Below, piece by piece: positions 19,470 to 30,717 of a stretch of DNA of 64,000 bases (its first letter is position 1; each line of letters starts with the position of its first letter). The position numbers and the translations under genes are program-made. Below the pieces are notes generated by a model that saw only the letters and a program-made list of their open reading frames with translations, had not been told where the DNA came from and searched no databases. Where the stretch lies: NCBI GenBank assembly GCA_902547315.1, contig CACCND010000001.1, positions 1 to 64,000 on the forward strand, given 5' to 3'. The stretch comes from an uncultured Pelagibacteraceae bacterium. Lineage in GTDB: Bacteria; Pseudomonadota; Alphaproteobacteria; Pelagibacterales; AG-422-B15.

Positions 19470-20221
19470 TGTAATTTATTACTTACGATTAAAAGACCAT
19501 CAAGAGTAAGATCTCTTTCAAAATAGTTAATGCATTTTAGGTCATTTTCAAATAACTTCGATAAACCTCCAGTTGCAATAGTTTTTGCATTTAGGCACTC
19601 GTGAGAATTTTTCAATCGCACAATCAAGCCCTCTATTAGACTGATATACCCCCAATAAATACCCGACTCCATTGCAGAAATTGTATGTTTACCAATTAAT
19701 GTTTCTGGCTTTTTAAAAGTTATCAGGGGCAATAACGCTGCACCATCTGATAGTGATTTTATTGATAAATTTACACCAGGACAAATTAATCCACCGGAAT
19801 ATGCCCCATTCATGTCTACAACATCTAATGTGGTAGCTGTCCCAAAATCTACGATTATGAAAGGAGGTTCATATTTATCTATAGCCGCAATTGAGTTAAT
19901 AATCCTGTCATCTCCAACTTCAGCTGGGTTAATAACATTGAATTTTATAAAATCTTCCAAGTCAGATGTATTTAATTCTCTAATTGATATATTTTTAAAA
20001 TTTTTAGAGATTAGCATTCTTAAACTTTTTTGCGCTTGCGGCACAACACCCGATATTAAAACATATTCAACATTCTCTACAAAAGTACTTAGTGATTTCA
20101 ATATATTATCTGGTGAATTTATAACTGTATTAGTTTCAAATCTTGCTTGATCAATTAAGCTCAAGTCGTCATATTTCCCCATTAATACATTTGTATTTCC
20201 TATATCAACTAAAACCTTCAT
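19466..20221 (-). CDS. coaX: Type III pantothenate kinase
   Basis: CoaX phosphorylates pantothenate, the first step of coenzyme A synthesis, and is unrelated to the CoaA type. The 251-residue protein shows the ASKHA ATPase motifs: DIGNTN at residues 6-11, PAEVGDDRIINSIAA with the substrate-binding Gly-Asp-Asp-Arg near 105, and IVDFGTATTLDVVD near 125. It starts 2 bp after birA ends and overlaps rnj. The birA-coaX-rnj order is typical of alphaproteobacteria. Confidence 0.95.
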   Translation of the reverse strand: MKVLVDIGNTNVLMGKYDDLSLIDQARFETNTVINSPDNILKSLSTFVENVEYVLISGVVPQAQKSLRMLISKNFKNISIRELNTSDLEDFIKFNVINPAEVGDDRIINSIAAIDKYEPPFIIVDFGTATTLDVVDMNGAYSGGLICPGVNLSIKSLSDGAALLPLITFKKPETLIGKHTISAMESGIYWGYISLIEGLIVRLKNSHECLNAKTIATGGLSKLFENDLKCINYFERDLTLDGLLIVSNKLQ

Positions 20222-20223
20222 GA

Positions 20224-20964
20224 TTAATAACTAAATGATAGTTCTCCCGAATTGAATTTCTTAAGCTCTCCATTAAATTTAATTTGAATTTCAAATGTAT
20301 CAGTTATATCATCTAGTATACCTTCGAATTCAATATTATTGTGCAAAAAACGAACCTGATCTCCCATTTTCCAGCAATTATTTTTATATAATTTAATTAA
20401 TCTTGAAACATTGCCACTATAAAGAATATTTAAGTAATTATTGATATTGGAGTCTAATGTACCAATAATATCTTTTGGTATAATTTTATTGTCGATTATA
20501 GATTTTATAGAAATAGTTTTATGGTTATTGATATTTGGTGAATTTTTTAAATTTATACCGACTCCAATTATTGAGAAACTCTTAATTTCACTTAGTGAAT
20601 TTTCTATTAATATTCCAGCTAATTTTGCATCATTATATAGTATGTCGTTTGGCCACTTAATTTTTAAAAGGTCATTATTGGGTAGAAGATTTTTAATTGT
20701 ATCATATACCGACAAAGAAGTTACACATGAGATAAATGGTATCTTTTTGTATTCCAAATTTATCGGCAAGACATATGAGCCATAAAAATTACCTTTTTCT
20801 GAAACCCATTTATTATTATTTCTGCCCCTGCCTGAGGTTTGTTTGTTCGCTATAATCCAGGTTTCTTTATTTATTTTTTCATTTTCAATTAATCTTTTAG
20901 CTTCTATATTCGTGCTATCGATTACTTCATGAAAAATAACTTCTGATTGAATTTGATCTAACAT
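20224..20964 (-). CDS. birA: Biotin-[acetyl-CoA-carboxylase] ligase, no DNA-binding domain
   Basis: BirA activates biotin as biotinyl-AMP and attaches it to carboxylase carrier proteins. The 246-residue protein has the catalytic domain only: the biotin/ATP loop SGRGRNNNKW (G45-R48) and KWPNDILYNDAKLAGIL near residue 105 with the active-site Lys, then a short C-terminal SH3-like domain. Without a helix-turn-helix it cannot act as a biotin repressor. It overlaps nuoN by 1 bp, so it rides on the complex I transcript. Confidence 0.94.
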   Translation of the reverse strand: MLDQIQSEVIFHEVIDSTNIEAKRLIENEKINKETWIIANKQTSGRGRNNNKWVSEKGNFYGSYVLPINLEYKKIPFISCVTSLSVYDTIKNLLPNNDLLKIKWPNDILYNDAKLAGILIENSLSEIKSFSIIGVGINLKNSPNINNHKTISIKSIIDNKIIPKDIIGTLDSNINNYLNILYSGNVSRLIKLYKNNCWKMGDQVRFLHNNIEFEGILDDITDTFEIQIKFNGELKKFNSGELSFSY

Positions 20965-22373
20965 TAAATAATTGATTGAATAGCATATTCAGAAATATTT
21001 ATTACTGGCGATGGGTAAATGAAGAAAATAATAATCAATATTGATGAAGGATAATAAAGCAAATTTAGTGATCTGATGCTTGACCCATCAAATTCCTCTT
21101 TGGGTTCGTCAAAATACATTACCTTCACAATCCGTAAATAATAAAATGCACTAATGACACTTGCTATTACACCTATGACTGCAAGGAATAACATTTCAGA
21201 CTCAATGGCTGCAACGAAAATATAAAATTTACCAAAGAAGCCAGCTAAAGGAGGGATACCAGCCAAAGAAAACATGATCAAGGCAATTAACATCGTCCTT
21301 AAAGGGTGATTTTTATGCATTCCAGATAAGTCTGAAATATTTTCAAAATATCCATCGTTTCTTTTTAAAGATAGTAAAAAAGCAAAAACAGTAATATTCA
21401 TTATTAAATAAATCATTAAATATATTAACAACGACCTTAACCCCTCGTCAGTGAAACAGGCCACACCTATTAAAGCATATCCAATATGACCTATCGAACT
21501 ATACGCCATAAGTCTTTTTAAATTAGTTTGAGCAATGGCAGCAAAGGCAGCGAGCATCATTGAAGCGATTGATATAAAAAAAATAATTTGTTGCCAGTCA
21601 ATATAAATCTCACCAAATGAATTGAATAAGAATCTAACAAGTAAACCCATTGCAGCAATTTTTGGAGCAAGGGCAAAGAATCCTGTAATCGGAGTTGGTG
21701 CTCCTTGATAAACGTCGGGCGTCCACATATGAAAAGGAACTGCTGACACTTTAAAAGCTAGTCCTGCCAATACAAAAACTATACCAATAATTAAACCGAG
21801 ACTTTCTGGGTTAATATTTACAGCGATTAGATTAAAGTTTGTATTTCCTGAAAATCCATAAATATATGAAATTCCAAAAAGCAATAAGCCTGAAGAAAGA
21901 GCTCCAAGAATAAAATATTTAATGCCTGCTTCTGATGACAGTAAGCTGTTTCTATTTAAAGCCGCAAGCACATAGAGACTTAATGATTGAAGCTCTAATC
22001 CTATAAACATAGCAAGTAAATCATTTGCTGAAACCATCACCATCATACCAATAGTTGAGAAAATTATTAAAATTGGAAATTCGTAAATATTTATATTTAG
22101 GTCATCTTTACTTGATACAAACATAATCAATGAAGCAATAGAACCGACTACTATCATAACTTTTAGTACTAGTGAAAATTCATCTACAACAAAACTATTT
22201 AGAAACGCTGATTGAAAGGGTTGATTGAAAATTAAGATAACTGTGACTAAAAGTGAAAATATAGAAAGCGAGTTAATTAGCTTAATATTTTTCAAAAATA
22301 AGCCTGTTATTAATAACACTGTTGCAACTATAAATAAAAATATTTCAGGTAATATGTATATTAAGTTTTGCAT
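20964..22373 (-). CDS. nuoN: NADH-quinone oxidoreductase subunit N
   Basis: NuoN is one of three antiporter-like proton-channel subunits in the membrane arm of complex I. The 469-residue protein has about 14 transmembrane helices. The conserved lysine-bearing segments typical of the Mrp-antiporter fold are present (PFHMWTPDVYQGAPTPITGF near residue 215). It is the last nuo gene, 1 bp after nuoM, and is followed by birA. Confidence 0.96.
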   Translation of the reverse strand: MQNLIYILPEIFLFIVATVLLITGLFLKNIKLINSLSIFSLLVTVILIFNQPFQSAFLNSFVVDEFSLVLKVMIVVGSIASLIMFVSSKDDLNINIYEFPILIIFSTIGMMVMVSANDLLAMFIGLELQSLSLYVLAALNRNSLLSSEAGIKYFILGALSSGLLLFGISYIYGFSGNTNFNLIAVNINPESLGLIIGIVFVLAGLAFKVSAVPFHMWTPDVYQGAPTPITGFFALAPKIAAMGLLVRFLFNSFGEIYIDWQQIIFFISIASMMLAAFAAIAQTNLKRLMAYSSIGHIGYALIGVACFTDEGLRSLLIYLMIYLIMNITVFAFLLSLKRNDGYFENISDLSGMHKNHPLRTMLIALIMFSLAGIPPLAGFFGKFYIFVAAIESEMLFLAVIGVIASVISAFYYLRIVKVMYFDEPKEEFDGSSIRSLNLLYYPSSILIIIFFIYPSPVINISEYAIQSII

Positions 22374-22374
22374 T

Positions 22375-23856
22375 TTAATCTAATTTCATTTTGATTTGAT
22401 TTACAATTTTTTCTGTCGAAGGTTCAATGATATTGATGATTGGTTTCGGATATAAGCCAATGAATATTGTTAGGACAATTAACGGAACAAAAATAATCAT
22501 CTCTCTTCTTGTTAAATCAAACATTTCAGAAAGATCATCTTTAATTATAGCGCCAAATATTATTCTTCTATAAAGCCATAAAGAATATGTGGCTGCCAAT
22601 ACAACGCCTGTAGTAGCAAATATTGCAAAATATGTATTTACCGTAAATATAGAAAGAAGTACTAAAAATTCCCCAACAAAACCACTTGTTCCAGGTAAGC
22701 CAAGACTCGCTAATATAAAAATCATAAATGAAAATGAATAAAAAGGCATTTTACTAACTAGACCTCCATATCTTGCAATTTCTCTTGTATGAAGACGATC
22801 ATATACTACTCCAACACACAAAAATAATGCTGCAGAAACAATGCCGTGGCTTATCATTTGAATTATACCACCCTCTATTCCTTGTACAGTAAATGTAAAT
22901 ATTCCTAATGTAACAAATCCCATGTGAGCAACTGATGAATAAGCAATTAGTTTTTTCATATCTTCTTGCACTAATGCGATTAGCGAAGTTACTATTATTG
23001 CTATAACACTAAGAGAAAATATAAATGGCGCAAAAAATTCTGATGCATCCGGAAAAAAACCAATAGAGAATCTTATAAAGCCATACCCAGCCATTTTTAA
23101 TAGAACACCCGCAAGTATAACTGATCCAGCTGTTGGTGCTTCTACGTGCGCATCTGGTAGCCAAGTGTGAAAAGGCCACATTGGTATCTTGACCATGAAT
23201 GAAGTAAAAAATGCAATCCACAATATCAATTGTTCGTTTGAAGTAAAATTATAAACCAACAGTGTTTCAACATCGGTTGTGCCTGTAGAAATAAAAATAT
23301 AAATTATCGCAAGTAACATAAATACTGAGCCCGCAAGTGTATAAAGAAAAAATTTGAAAGTTGAATAAACCCTTCTTTCTCCACCCCATATCCCAATGAT
23401 TAAGAACATTGGAATTAAACCTCCTTCAAAAAATAGATAAAATAGGACAAGATCAAGAGAGCAGAAAACCCCTATCATAAAAGTTTCTAACGCTAAAAAT
23501 GAAATTAAATATTCTTTTACAGAAAATTTAATGCTTTCATAACTTGCAAGTATGCAAATAGGCACAAGCATTGTTGTTAGTATTACAAATAAAATTGAAA
23601 CTCCATCTATACCTAAATGATAACTAATACCACTTTCTATCCATGCGTAGTTTTCTACAAATTGAAAATCCGGGTTATTTAAGTCAAATGAAAAAAGTAA
23701 CGAAAGTGATATAAAAAAATTTAAAAAAGTGATCCATAAAGCGGTGTGTTTTAAATTTTGCGAGCTTTGGTCATCATTATTTCTTATCAATAACATAAAA
23801 AATATACCAACAACCGGTATAAAGATTAAAATGCTTAAGATTGGAATTTCACTCAT
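22375..23856 (-). CDS. nuoM: NADH-quinone oxidoreductase subunit M
   Basis: NuoM is an antiporter-like membrane subunit of complex I. The 493-residue protein has about 14 hydrophobic helices. Characteristic residues include the glutamate near residue 143 (YLFFEGGLIPMF) and the channel segment PFHTWLPDAHVEAPTAGSV near residue 225. It lies 3 bp downstream of nuoL. Confidence 0.97.
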   Translation of the reverse strand: MSEIPILSILIFIPVVGIFFMLLIRNNDDQSSQNLKHTALWITFLNFFISLSLLFSFDLNNPDFQFVENYAWIESGISYHLGIDGVSILFVILTTMLVPICILASYESIKFSVKEYLISFLALETFMIGVFCSLDLVLFYLFFEGGLIPMFLIIGIWGGERRVYSTFKFFLYTLAGSVFMLLAIIYIFISTGTTDVETLLVYNFTSNEQLILWIAFFTSFMVKIPMWPFHTWLPDAHVEAPTAGSVILAGVLLKMAGYGFIRFSIGFFPDASEFFAPFIFSLSVIAIIVTSLIALVQEDMKKLIAYSSVAHMGFVTLGIFTFTVQGIEGGIIQMISHGIVSAALFLCVGVVYDRLHTREIARYGGLVSKMPFYSFSFMIFILASLGLPGTSGFVGEFLVLLSIFTVNTYFAIFATTGVVLAATYSLWLYRRIIFGAIIKDDLSEMFDLTRREMIIFVPLIVLTIFIGLYPKPIINIIEPSTEKIVNQIKMKLD

Positions 23857-23859
23857 TCT

Positions 23860-25782
23860 TTAAAACCTAAAAATTATGAAAGTAATAATAATTGATAGAC
23901 CAATTAAAATGGCAAAAGCATAATGGTAGATAAATCCGGATTGAACTTGCTTTGCTTTTATTGATATTCTGCTCACTAAAGCAGCTATTCCGTTAGGTCC
24001 GTAACCATCAATAATTAACCCATCAATAAACTTCCAAAAAATCCGACCAATTGTCATAGCTGGTTTTACAAAAATAGAATTATACAACTCGTCGAAATAC
24101 CATTTATTTAAAAGAAAATTGTAAAGCGGTTTATTTAACTCTGCTATATTTTCAGCCATATTTGATTTTCGAATATAAATGAACCAAGCAATGATAAACC
24201 CAACTATGCCTAAGATTGCAGGCAAATAATATATTATCAAAGGGATTGAATGGTGATCCTCATGGTGAACTATAATTGAGCCATTCCAAAAAATATCACT
24301 GTAATAACCAATAAAATAGCTTTTGAATAAATATCCAAAAATCAGAGCTCCAATTGCTAAAATTATAAGGGGAATTAACATAACTGAGGATGACTCATGA
24401 ACTTTTCTAAGATCTTCTTCAACCATTCTTGTTTTTCCATTGAAAACTAGAAACATTAGTCTCCATGAATAGAAAGATGTCATTACAACCCCAACTGTAA
24501 GTAAAACATATGCATAGTCGGCAAAATTAGAGTTAGATAAATAAGCTGTTTCTATGATTGCATCTTTTGAGTAATAGCCAGAGGTAAATGGAAAACCCAT
24601 AAGAGAAATTGTTCCAATTATCATCATTAAATGAGTTATCGGGACAAAATTACTTATGCCTCCCATTTTCCTTATATCTTGTTCTTCATGAACAGCATGA
24701 ATTACAGAGCCGGCTCCTAAAAAAAGAAGTGCTTTAAAAAATGCATGTGTAAATAAATGAAACATTGCTGCCCCGTAAGCTCCAAGTCCAGCTGCGACAA
24801 ACATATAACCTAATTGACTGCAAGTTGAATACGCAATTATACGCTTTATGTCATTTTGGACCAGTCCAACGGTAGCTGCGAAAAATGCAGTACTTGCACC
24901 AATCAGGACCACAAAGTCCAAAGCAAAAGGAGCTAAATCAAATAAAGGTGAACATCGTACGACAAGAAATACTCCAGCTGTAACCATTGTTGCGGCATGT
25001 ATCAATGCAGATACTGGCGTTGGGCCTTCCATTGCATCAGGAAGCCATGTATGAAGAAATAATTGAGCTGACTTGCCCATAGCGCCAATGAATAAGAAAA
25101 TACAAATTAAAGTCAACGCATGTAATTCAATACCTAAAAAGTTGAAATTTACATTCTTAAAAGATGAGACATTACTAAATACTGTCTGATATTCTATGCT
25201 ACCAAAAACAATAAATATTGTAAAAATACCTAGAGCTAATCCAAAATCACCTATGCGATTTACTATAAATGCTTTAATTGCAGCAGCGTTTGCAGTTGGT
25301 TTTTTGTACCAAAACCCAATTAATAAATAAGAGGCTAGTCCAACACCCTCCCAACCAAAGAAAAGTTGCAAAAAATTATCTGCGGTAACAAGCATCAACA
25401 TTGCAAATGTGAATAATGATAAGTAGCCCATAAAACGAGGCTTACTATCATCATGAGACATATAACCGATTGAATAAATATGAACTAACGCTGATACGCT
25501 TGTAATTACTACAAGCATTACTCTTGTAGCTGTATCTAGATAAATTGACCAATCAGCATTGAATGAACCAGACGATATCCAGTTAAATAGTTTGATTGAT
25601 ACAATCGATGGGTCTCCAATATTATCAATAAAAATATAAAATGAAAATATTGCTGTAATTGTAATAAATAATGAAGTGATGATCTCTGCTGCTCGATCAA
25701 TAACTTTATTAGGCTTAAAAAATGATAGCGAACAGGAAATCAAGAACCCAATCAAGGGCAATAAAATTATACTATGCACCAT
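23860..25782 (-). CDS. nuoL: NADH-quinone oxidoreductase subunit L
   Basis: NuoL is the distal antiporter-like subunit of complex I and carries the long lateral helix that couples the membrane arm. The 640-residue protein has about 16 membrane helices. The channel motif LHTWLPDAMEGPTPVSALIH is present near residue 245 and the GWEGVGLASYLLIGFW motif near residue 143. The C-terminal third contains the amphipathic segment expected of the lateral helix. It is 6 bp downstream of nuoK. Confidence 0.97.
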   Translation of the reverse strand: MVHSIILLPLIGFLISCSLSFFKPNKVIDRAAEIITSLFITITAIFSFYIFIDNIGDPSIVSIKLFNWISSGSFNADWSIYLDTATRVMLVVITSVSALVHIYSIGYMSHDDSKPRFMGYLSLFTFAMLMLVTADNFLQLFFGWEGVGLASYLLIGFWYKKPTANAAAIKAFIVNRIGDFGLALGIFTIFIVFGSIEYQTVFSNVSSFKNVNFNFLGIELHALTLICIFLFIGAMGKSAQLFLHTWLPDAMEGPTPVSALIHAATMVTAGVFLVVRCSPLFDLAPFALDFVVLIGASTAFFAATVGLVQNDIKRIIAYSTCSQLGYMFVAAGLGAYGAAMFHLFTHAFFKALLFLGAGSVIHAVHEEQDIRKMGGISNFVPITHLMMIIGTISLMGFPFTSGYYSKDAIIETAYLSNSNFADYAYVLLTVGVVMTSFYSWRLMFLVFNGKTRMVEEDLRKVHESSSVMLIPLIILAIGALIFGYLFKSYFIGYYSDIFWNGSIIVHHEDHHSIPLIIYYLPAILGIVGFIIAWFIYIRKSNMAENIAELNKPLYNFLLNKWYFDELYNSIFVKPAMTIGRIFWKFIDGLIIDGYGPNGIAALVSRISIKAKQVQSGFIYHYAFAILIGLSIIITFIIFRF

Positions 25783-25788
25783 TCAACG

Positions 25789-26094
25789 TTACCCCTTTAA
25801 GGCATTAATTTTCTCAATCTCTATACTGCCCGCATTTCTATTATAAATTACAAGTATAGCAAGTCCGATTGCAGCTTCAGCAGCCGCAACAGTAAGAACA
25901 AAAAGAGAAAATATTTGCCCAGTTAGGTCATTTAAAAAATATGAAAAAGCAATAAGATTTAAATTTACAGAGAGCAAAATGATTTCAATTGACATTAAAA
26001 TAATAATCACATTTTTTCGATTTAAAAAAATACCAATAACGCCAATTGCGAACAATAAAGCAGATAAAATTAAAAATTGATTTAATTCAATCAT
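25789..26094 (-). CDS. nuoK: NADH-quinone oxidoreductase subunit K
   Basis: NuoK is a small three-helix subunit of the complex I membrane arm. Its two buried glutamates fit the helix-2 and helix-3 positions seen here ([13 protein letters not shown] and [15 protein letters not shown]). The 101-residue length is exact for the family. It overlaps nuoJ by 4 bp. Confidence 0.96.
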   Translation of the reverse strand: MIELNQFLILSALLFAIGVIGIFLNRKNVIIILMSIEIILLSVNLNLIAFSYFLNDLTGQIFSLFVLTVAAAEAAIGLAILVIYNRNAGSIEIEKINALKG

Positions 26095-26708
26095 AAAATA
26101 TCAACACCTTTTCCTGATTTTACATCTACTAAATCAATTTTGCCCTGTCGTTGTAGTTGCTCTGAAACAACTTGCCTCTTTACACCTTCTCTTTCGCGGA
26201 GAGTTAATACAATAGAACCAATCATCGCAACAAGCAGAATTACACCTGAAAGTTGGAAATATAGAATGTAGTCTGTGTACAAAACTGAGCCAATTGCTTC
26301 TGTATTAGACTTACCAGTGAAATCTGAAAGTGGATTTGGTAACACTTGAATATTTGACAGGTCAAACTTTGTATTAATTAATACAATTATTAACTCTGCA
26401 ATAAAAACTACACCAACCAAAATTCCTATTGGTATATATTGCAAAATATTATCCTTATTAATAGATGTTTTAAAATCTAACATCATTACAACAAATAAAA
26501 AAAGTACTGCAACTGCACCAACATAAACAATTATGAGTATCATTGCCAAAAATTCGGCGTGAAGAATAACGAATAAACCGGCGGCATTTAAAAATGAAAG
26601 AATTAGGAACAATACTGAATGGACTGGGTTTTTAGTTGAAATAACCATCAATGAGGAAATTAAAATAACCCCTGAAAATAAGTAGAATGTTAATAATTGA
26701 GCTGTCAT
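26091..26708 (-). CDS. nuoJ: NADH-quinone oxidoreductase subunit J
   Basis: NuoJ is a five-helix subunit near the quinone end of the complex I membrane arm. The 205-residue protein has the conserved helix-3 pattern ([20 protein letters not shown], about residues 57-76) that contains the pi-bulge region. A polar C-terminal tail follows the last helix. It starts directly after nuoI and overlaps nuoK by 4 bp. Confidence 0.96.
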   Translation of the reverse strand: MTAQLLTFYLFSGVILISSLMVISTKNPVHSVLFLILSFLNAAGLFVILHAEFLAMILIIVYVGAVAVLFLFVVMMLDFKTSINKDNILQYIPIGILVGVVFIAELIIVLINTKFDLSNIQVLPNPLSDFTGKSNTEAIGSVLYTDYILYFQLSGVILLVAMIGSIVLTLREREGVKRQVVSEQLQRQGKIDLVDVKSGKGVDIL

Positions 26709-27194
26709 TTATCTATATTTTGCATCGGCTTCTAAGTTCTCAGCGATAACTGTTTCCCATCTATCACCGTTTTCAAGCAGTTTTTCTTTCGTATAATAAA
26801 GTTCTTTTCTCGTTTCAGTTGTAAATTCAAAATTTGGACCCTGAACAATTGCATCAACTGGACACGACTCCTCACATAAACCGCAATAGATACATTTAAC
26901 CATGTCAATATCATACCTTAGCGTTCTTCTTGTTCCATCATCGCGTGGTTGAGTTTCAATTGTTATCGCTTGAGCTGGACATACAGCCTCACACAATTTA
27001 CATCCTATACACCTTTCCTCACCACTCGGATATCTTCTCAAAGCATGCTCACCTCTGAATCGAGGGCTTAATTTACCTTTTTCAAAAGGATAATTGATTG
27101 TTGCTTTTTTCCTAAAAAAATATTTTTGAGCTAAATAGAAAGCTTTTAAAAAATCTAGAAGAAAAAAAGATTTTAAAAAATTAATTATTTTCAT
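26709..27194 (-). CDS. nuoI: NADH-quinone oxidoreductase subunit I (two 4Fe-4S clusters)
   Basis: NuoI carries iron-sulfur clusters N6a and N6b, which pass electrons from NuoG to NuoB. The 161-residue protein has both eight-iron ferredoxin motifs: [12 protein letters not shown] (about residues 62-73) and [12 protein letters not shown] (about 101-112). The N-terminal amphipathic helix and the [18 protein letters not shown] approach are typical. It overlaps nuoH by 1 bp. Confidence 0.97.
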   Translation of the reverse strand: MKIINFLKSFFLLDFLKAFYLAQKYFFRKKATINYPFEKGKLSPRFRGEHALRRYPSGEERCIGCKLCEAVCPAQAITIETQPRDDGTRRTLRYDIDMVKCIYCGLCEESCPVDAIVQGPNFEFTTETRKELYYTKEKLLENGDRWETVIAENLEADAKYR

Positions 27195-28207
27195 TACATT
27201 CCTGGTGCTAAATTAAAAAAGAACAAAATCGAAGATGTCACAACAACTGCAAACAATGATAAGGGCAAGAAAACTTTCCAGCCAAGTCGCATTAGTTGGT
27301 CATATCGATATCTTGGAACAAATGCTTTAACCATAGCAAATAAGTAAAAAACAAAAGTTACTTTCAATAAAAACCAAATAAATCCAGGAACAGCATTTAA
27401 TGGATAAATATCAATTGGCGGCAACCACCCCCCAAGAAATAGGATAGTGGTCATTGCACACATTAATAAAATATTTATGTATTCTCCAAACATAAACAAA
27501 ACGAATGGCATTCCTGAATACTCTGTTTGATACCCAGCTACTAACTCAGACTCTGCTTCAGGAAGATCAAATGGAGGTCTGTTCGTTTCAGCTAATGCGG
27601 ATATAAAAAAAACAATAAACATTGGAAATAAAGGTATGAAAAACCACATTGTATCTTGAGCCATTACTATTTCAGTCAAGTTGAGTGAGCCAACACATAG
27701 CAAGACAGTTATTATTACAAAACCAATAGAAACTTCGTAAGAAACCATTTGTGCAGCTGATCTAAGAGCGCCAAAAAAAGGATATTTACTGTTTGAAGAC
27801 CACCCTGCCATTAGAATTCCATAGACACCAAGAGAGCTAATTGCAAAAATGTATAAGATTCCAACATTGATATTTGCTAATACCACACCCGCCTGAACTG
27901 GTACAACTGCCCAGGCAGCAATTGATAGAGCAAGAGTAATAATGGGAGCAATTAGGAAAACTGTTTTGTCAGAGCCATCGGGTAAAATAATTTCTTTAAA
28001 AATAAATTTTAATCCATCAGCAGGAACTTGTAACAAACCATATGGGCCAACCACATTTGGGCCTCTTCTTTTTTGAACTGCTGCCCATATTTTTCTATCC
28101 GCATATAACGCCATCACAACACCCAGAAGTAAGGGAACAAAAATAAGTAGGCAATAAAGAATAATGGTCACTACTTCGATAAAGTACGTTTGAGCTAAGC
28201 TAACCAT
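27194..28207 (-). CDS. nuoH: NADH-quinone oxidoreductase subunit H
   Basis: NuoH anchors the peripheral arm and forms part of the quinone channel. The 337-residue protein has about eight transmembrane helices. The conserved loop [20 protein letters not shown] is near residue 45, and the acidic loop [20 protein letters not shown] near residue 210 holds the Glu residues of the proton path. It overlaps nuoG and nuoI by 1 bp each. Confidence 0.97.
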   Translation of the reverse strand: MVSLAQTYFIEVVTIILYCLLIFVPLLLGVVMALYADRKIWAAVQKRRGPNVVGPYGLLQVPADGLKFIFKEIILPDGSDKTVFLIAPIITLALSIAAWAVVPVQAGVVLANINVGILYIFAISSLGVYGILMAGWSSNSKYPFFGALRSAAQMVSYEVSIGFVIITVLLCVGSLNLTEIVMAQDTMWFFIPLFPMFIVFFISALAETNRPPFDLPEAESELVAGYQTEYSGMPFVLFMFGEYINILLMCAMTTILFLGGWLPPIDIYPLNAVPGFIWFLLKVTFVFYLFAMVKAFVPRYRYDQLMRLGWKVFLPLSLFAVVVTSSILFFFNLAPGM

Positions 28208-30717
28208 TATGAAACCTTTTCCGTTACTGATGACCTTACCTCGCTTCTAGCTCGGCTGCATTCGGCCATCGTACTAGAATGTCTTGTAATTGAGTCGTTT
28301 ATATAAAAGTCTTCAATGCTGAAGCTTAAGTTTTTATTTTTAAAATAAATTTCTTTTGGTTCAGCATAGTATGCCTCCTGATTGTCGTTTAAAACGACAA
28401 TTCCATCAGGTGAAAAATTTGCGTCATCTGCTAAGCCAATTAAATTATTTTTATTTCTTTTAGTATAAGCCCATTTCTTTTGATTATAAGTGAGATCATT
28501 CCAAGCTTTTCCTATACTATTTGCGTATTGGTCCTCATAGGGCAACACGATGTTATTCTTCTTCTTAATATCATTAACAACTTTAAAGCCATAATGCTCT
28601 GTAAATTCTGACCATGTCTCAGGATAATTATATTTTCTCAGATACTCTCTCTGGCGATCATTTAGATCAGTCCAAGCTGTATTAAATATTTTTTTTGCCG
28701 AGTTTTCTTCAAAGCTCTTAATGTTGCCATTGATTGTGTCATTCTTTTTTTCTTGGCTTGATCTTGTGTCCTTATTAATGATTTCTATTTCTTCATTGGC
28801 TTTATTATCAATAATTTTAATGAATCCATTATTATGATCATTAAAGTCCTCTTTAAGATGAGGAAACTTGACAAACATTTCATCCCTTACATCATTCAAT
28901 TCTAAAAACGACCATTTCAGTTCAAGGTTTTTACTTAATTGATTAATAATTTTCCAATCTTCCCTGGCTTCACCTGGAGGAAAGCTTGCTTTATTTGCAT
29001 ATTGAACTCTCCCTTCAGTGTTTATGAAAATTGCATCTTTTTCAGTGTATGCTGCTGCTGGCAGTATAAAATCAGCAGCATTTGCACCTCTATCTCCATG
29101 TGTGCCCATATAAACTATTTTGCAATTGGAAAATTTTTCATAGCTGATTTCATCAGCACCAAATGAAAATACTAATTTGAATTTACCTTTTTCGGCATCG
29201 GCAACCAAATCATCGATTGATTTATTTTTTTGTATGAGACCCATCTCTAATATACCTGCTCTTGCAGCGGCAAGTTGCAATACATTAAATCCATTCCAAT
29301 CTTCCTGAATGAGATTGAATTTATCTGTAAATGTTTCAAGCAGTGAGTAAATCTGCAATGAATCATTACGGTTTAACACGGACTGTCCAATAATAATCAT
29401 TGGCTTTGAGGCATTTGTTAACTTTTTATAAAATGAGTTTTTTTCATTTAAAAGATCTATAAGTATATTTATATCATCGCCTAAGTGATTGTATTTATAT
29501 GTAAGATCCACATTTTTTCCAATCAGTGCAACTGGAATATTTGATGAAATGACTCTTTTTCTTATTCTTGAATTAATAATTGCAGCTTCTTCACGCGTGT
29601 TCGTTCCAATCATTAAAATGCAATCTGTTTCATCAATTCCTTTAATTTTAGAATTAAATAAAAACTGAGATCGATGATTAAATGGTACTTTACACCCTTC
29701 CTGTCTTCCATCAACTGCCTTGAGGTTTAGATCTTCCGATAATTTTTTTATTAAGTAACTTGTTTCTAAATCAATAAAATCACCTACTAGAAACGCAATT
29801 TCATCAGGATCCGAGTCCAAAACAAGTTTTTTTAACTGAGAAAACGTTTCTACCCATGAAACTTGTTCTAATTTGTTATTCTTTTTTATGTAGGGTGTGT
29901 CTAGACGTTGATTTAAAAGTCCATCGCATGCATACCTTGTTTTATCTGATATCCACTCTTCATTAATATCTTCATTAAGCACAGGCAGTACTCTTTTCAC
30001 TTTCCACCCATAAGTATCAACTCTAATATTCGACCCAATAGCATCCATTACATCAATGGTCTCTGTCTTCTTTAATTCCCAGGGTCTGGCTTCAAACTGA
30101 TACGGTTTCGATGTAAGTGCACCTACCGGACATAAATCAACAATATTGGCCGATAGTTCGGAGTCCAATGTCTTTTCTAAATAAGTTGTTATTTCCATAT
30201 TTTCTCCGCGATTTACTGCGCCTAATTGATTAACTCCTGCTACTTCATCTGCAAATCGAATACATCTTGTACAGTGAATGCATCGAGTCATATAAGTTTT
30301 AATCAATGGACCCATATGTTTTTCTTCAACTGCCCTTTTATTCTCTTCAAACCTTGAATTTTCAGGACCAAAAGCGATAGTTTGATCTTGTAGATCGCAC
30401 TCACCGCCTTGATCACAAACCGGGCAATCTAATGGGTGATTAATTAACAAAAACTCCATTACACCTTCTCTCGCCTTTTTAACAGACTGAGTGTTTGTAT
30501 GAATTGACATACCTTCGTTAATTGGCATCGCACAAGATGCTACTGGTTTAGGTGAACCTTCCACATCAACAAGGCACATTCTACAATTACCTGCAATTGA
30601 AAGACGATCATGGTAGCAAAATCTTGGTATTTCAATTCCTGCTTCTTCACATGCCTGCAGTATCGTCATGCCATCAGATACTTCAATCTCGGACCCATTT
30701 ATTTTTACTTTTGCCAT
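28207..30717 (-). CDS. nuoG: NADH-quinone oxidoreductase subunit G with internal insert
   Basis: NuoG holds the N1b, N4 and N5 iron-sulfur clusters of the peripheral arm. The N-terminal ferredoxin domain has [10 protein letters not shown] near residue 46 and [14 protein letters not shown] near residue 98. The 4Fe-4S motif [10 protein letters not shown] follows near residue 145, then a molybdopterin-oxidoreductase-like fold to about 640. At 836 residues it exceeds the roughly 690 usual in alphaproteobacteria. The excess is a polar, lysine-rich stretch (about residues 643-790) placed before the conserved tail with DFYINDSI and TMAECSRA. The insert contains two similar motifs, AWTDLNDRQ and AWNDLTYNQ. 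It has no stop or frameshift and shares end bases with nuoF and nuoH. Confidence 0.95.
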   Translation of the reverse strand: MAKVKINGSEIEVSDGMTILQACEEAGIEIPRFCYHDRLSIAGNCRMCLVDVEGSPKPVASCAMPINEGMSIHTNTQSVKKAREGVMEFLLINHPLDCPVCDQGGECDLQDQTIAFGPENSRFEENKRAVEEKHMGPLIKTYMTRCIHCTRCIRFADEVAGVNQLGAVNRGENMEITTYLEKTLDSELSANIVDLCPVGALTSKPYQFEARPWELKKTETIDVMDAIGSNIRVDTYGWKVKRVLPVLNEDINEEWISDKTRYACDGLLNQRLDTPYIKKNNKLEQVSWVETFSQLKKLVLDSDPDEIAFLVGDFIDLETSYLIKKLSEDLNLKAVDGRQEGCKVPFNHRSQFLFNSKIKGIDETDCILMIGTNTREEAAIINSRIRKRVISSNIPVALIGKNVDLTYKYNHLGDDINILIDLLNEKNSFYKKLTNASKPMIIIGQSVLNRNDSLQIYSLLETFTDKFNLIQEDWNGFNVLQLAAARAGILEMGLIQKNKSIDDLVADAEKGKFKLVFSFGADEISYEKFSNCKIVYMGTHGDRGANAADFILPAAAYTEKDAIFINTEGRVQYANKASFPPGEAREDWKIINQLSKNLELKWSFLELNDVRDEMFVKFPHLKEDFNDHNNGFIKIIDNKANEEIEIINKDTRSSQEKKNDTINGNIKSFEENSAKKIFNTAWTDLNDRQREYLRKYNYPETWSEFTEHYGFKVVNDIKKKNNIVLPYEDQYANSIGKAWNDLTYNQKKWAYTKRNKNNLIGLADDANFSPDGIVVLNDNQEAYYAEPKEIYFKNKNLSFSIEDFYINDSITRHSSTMAECSRARSEVRSSVTEKVS

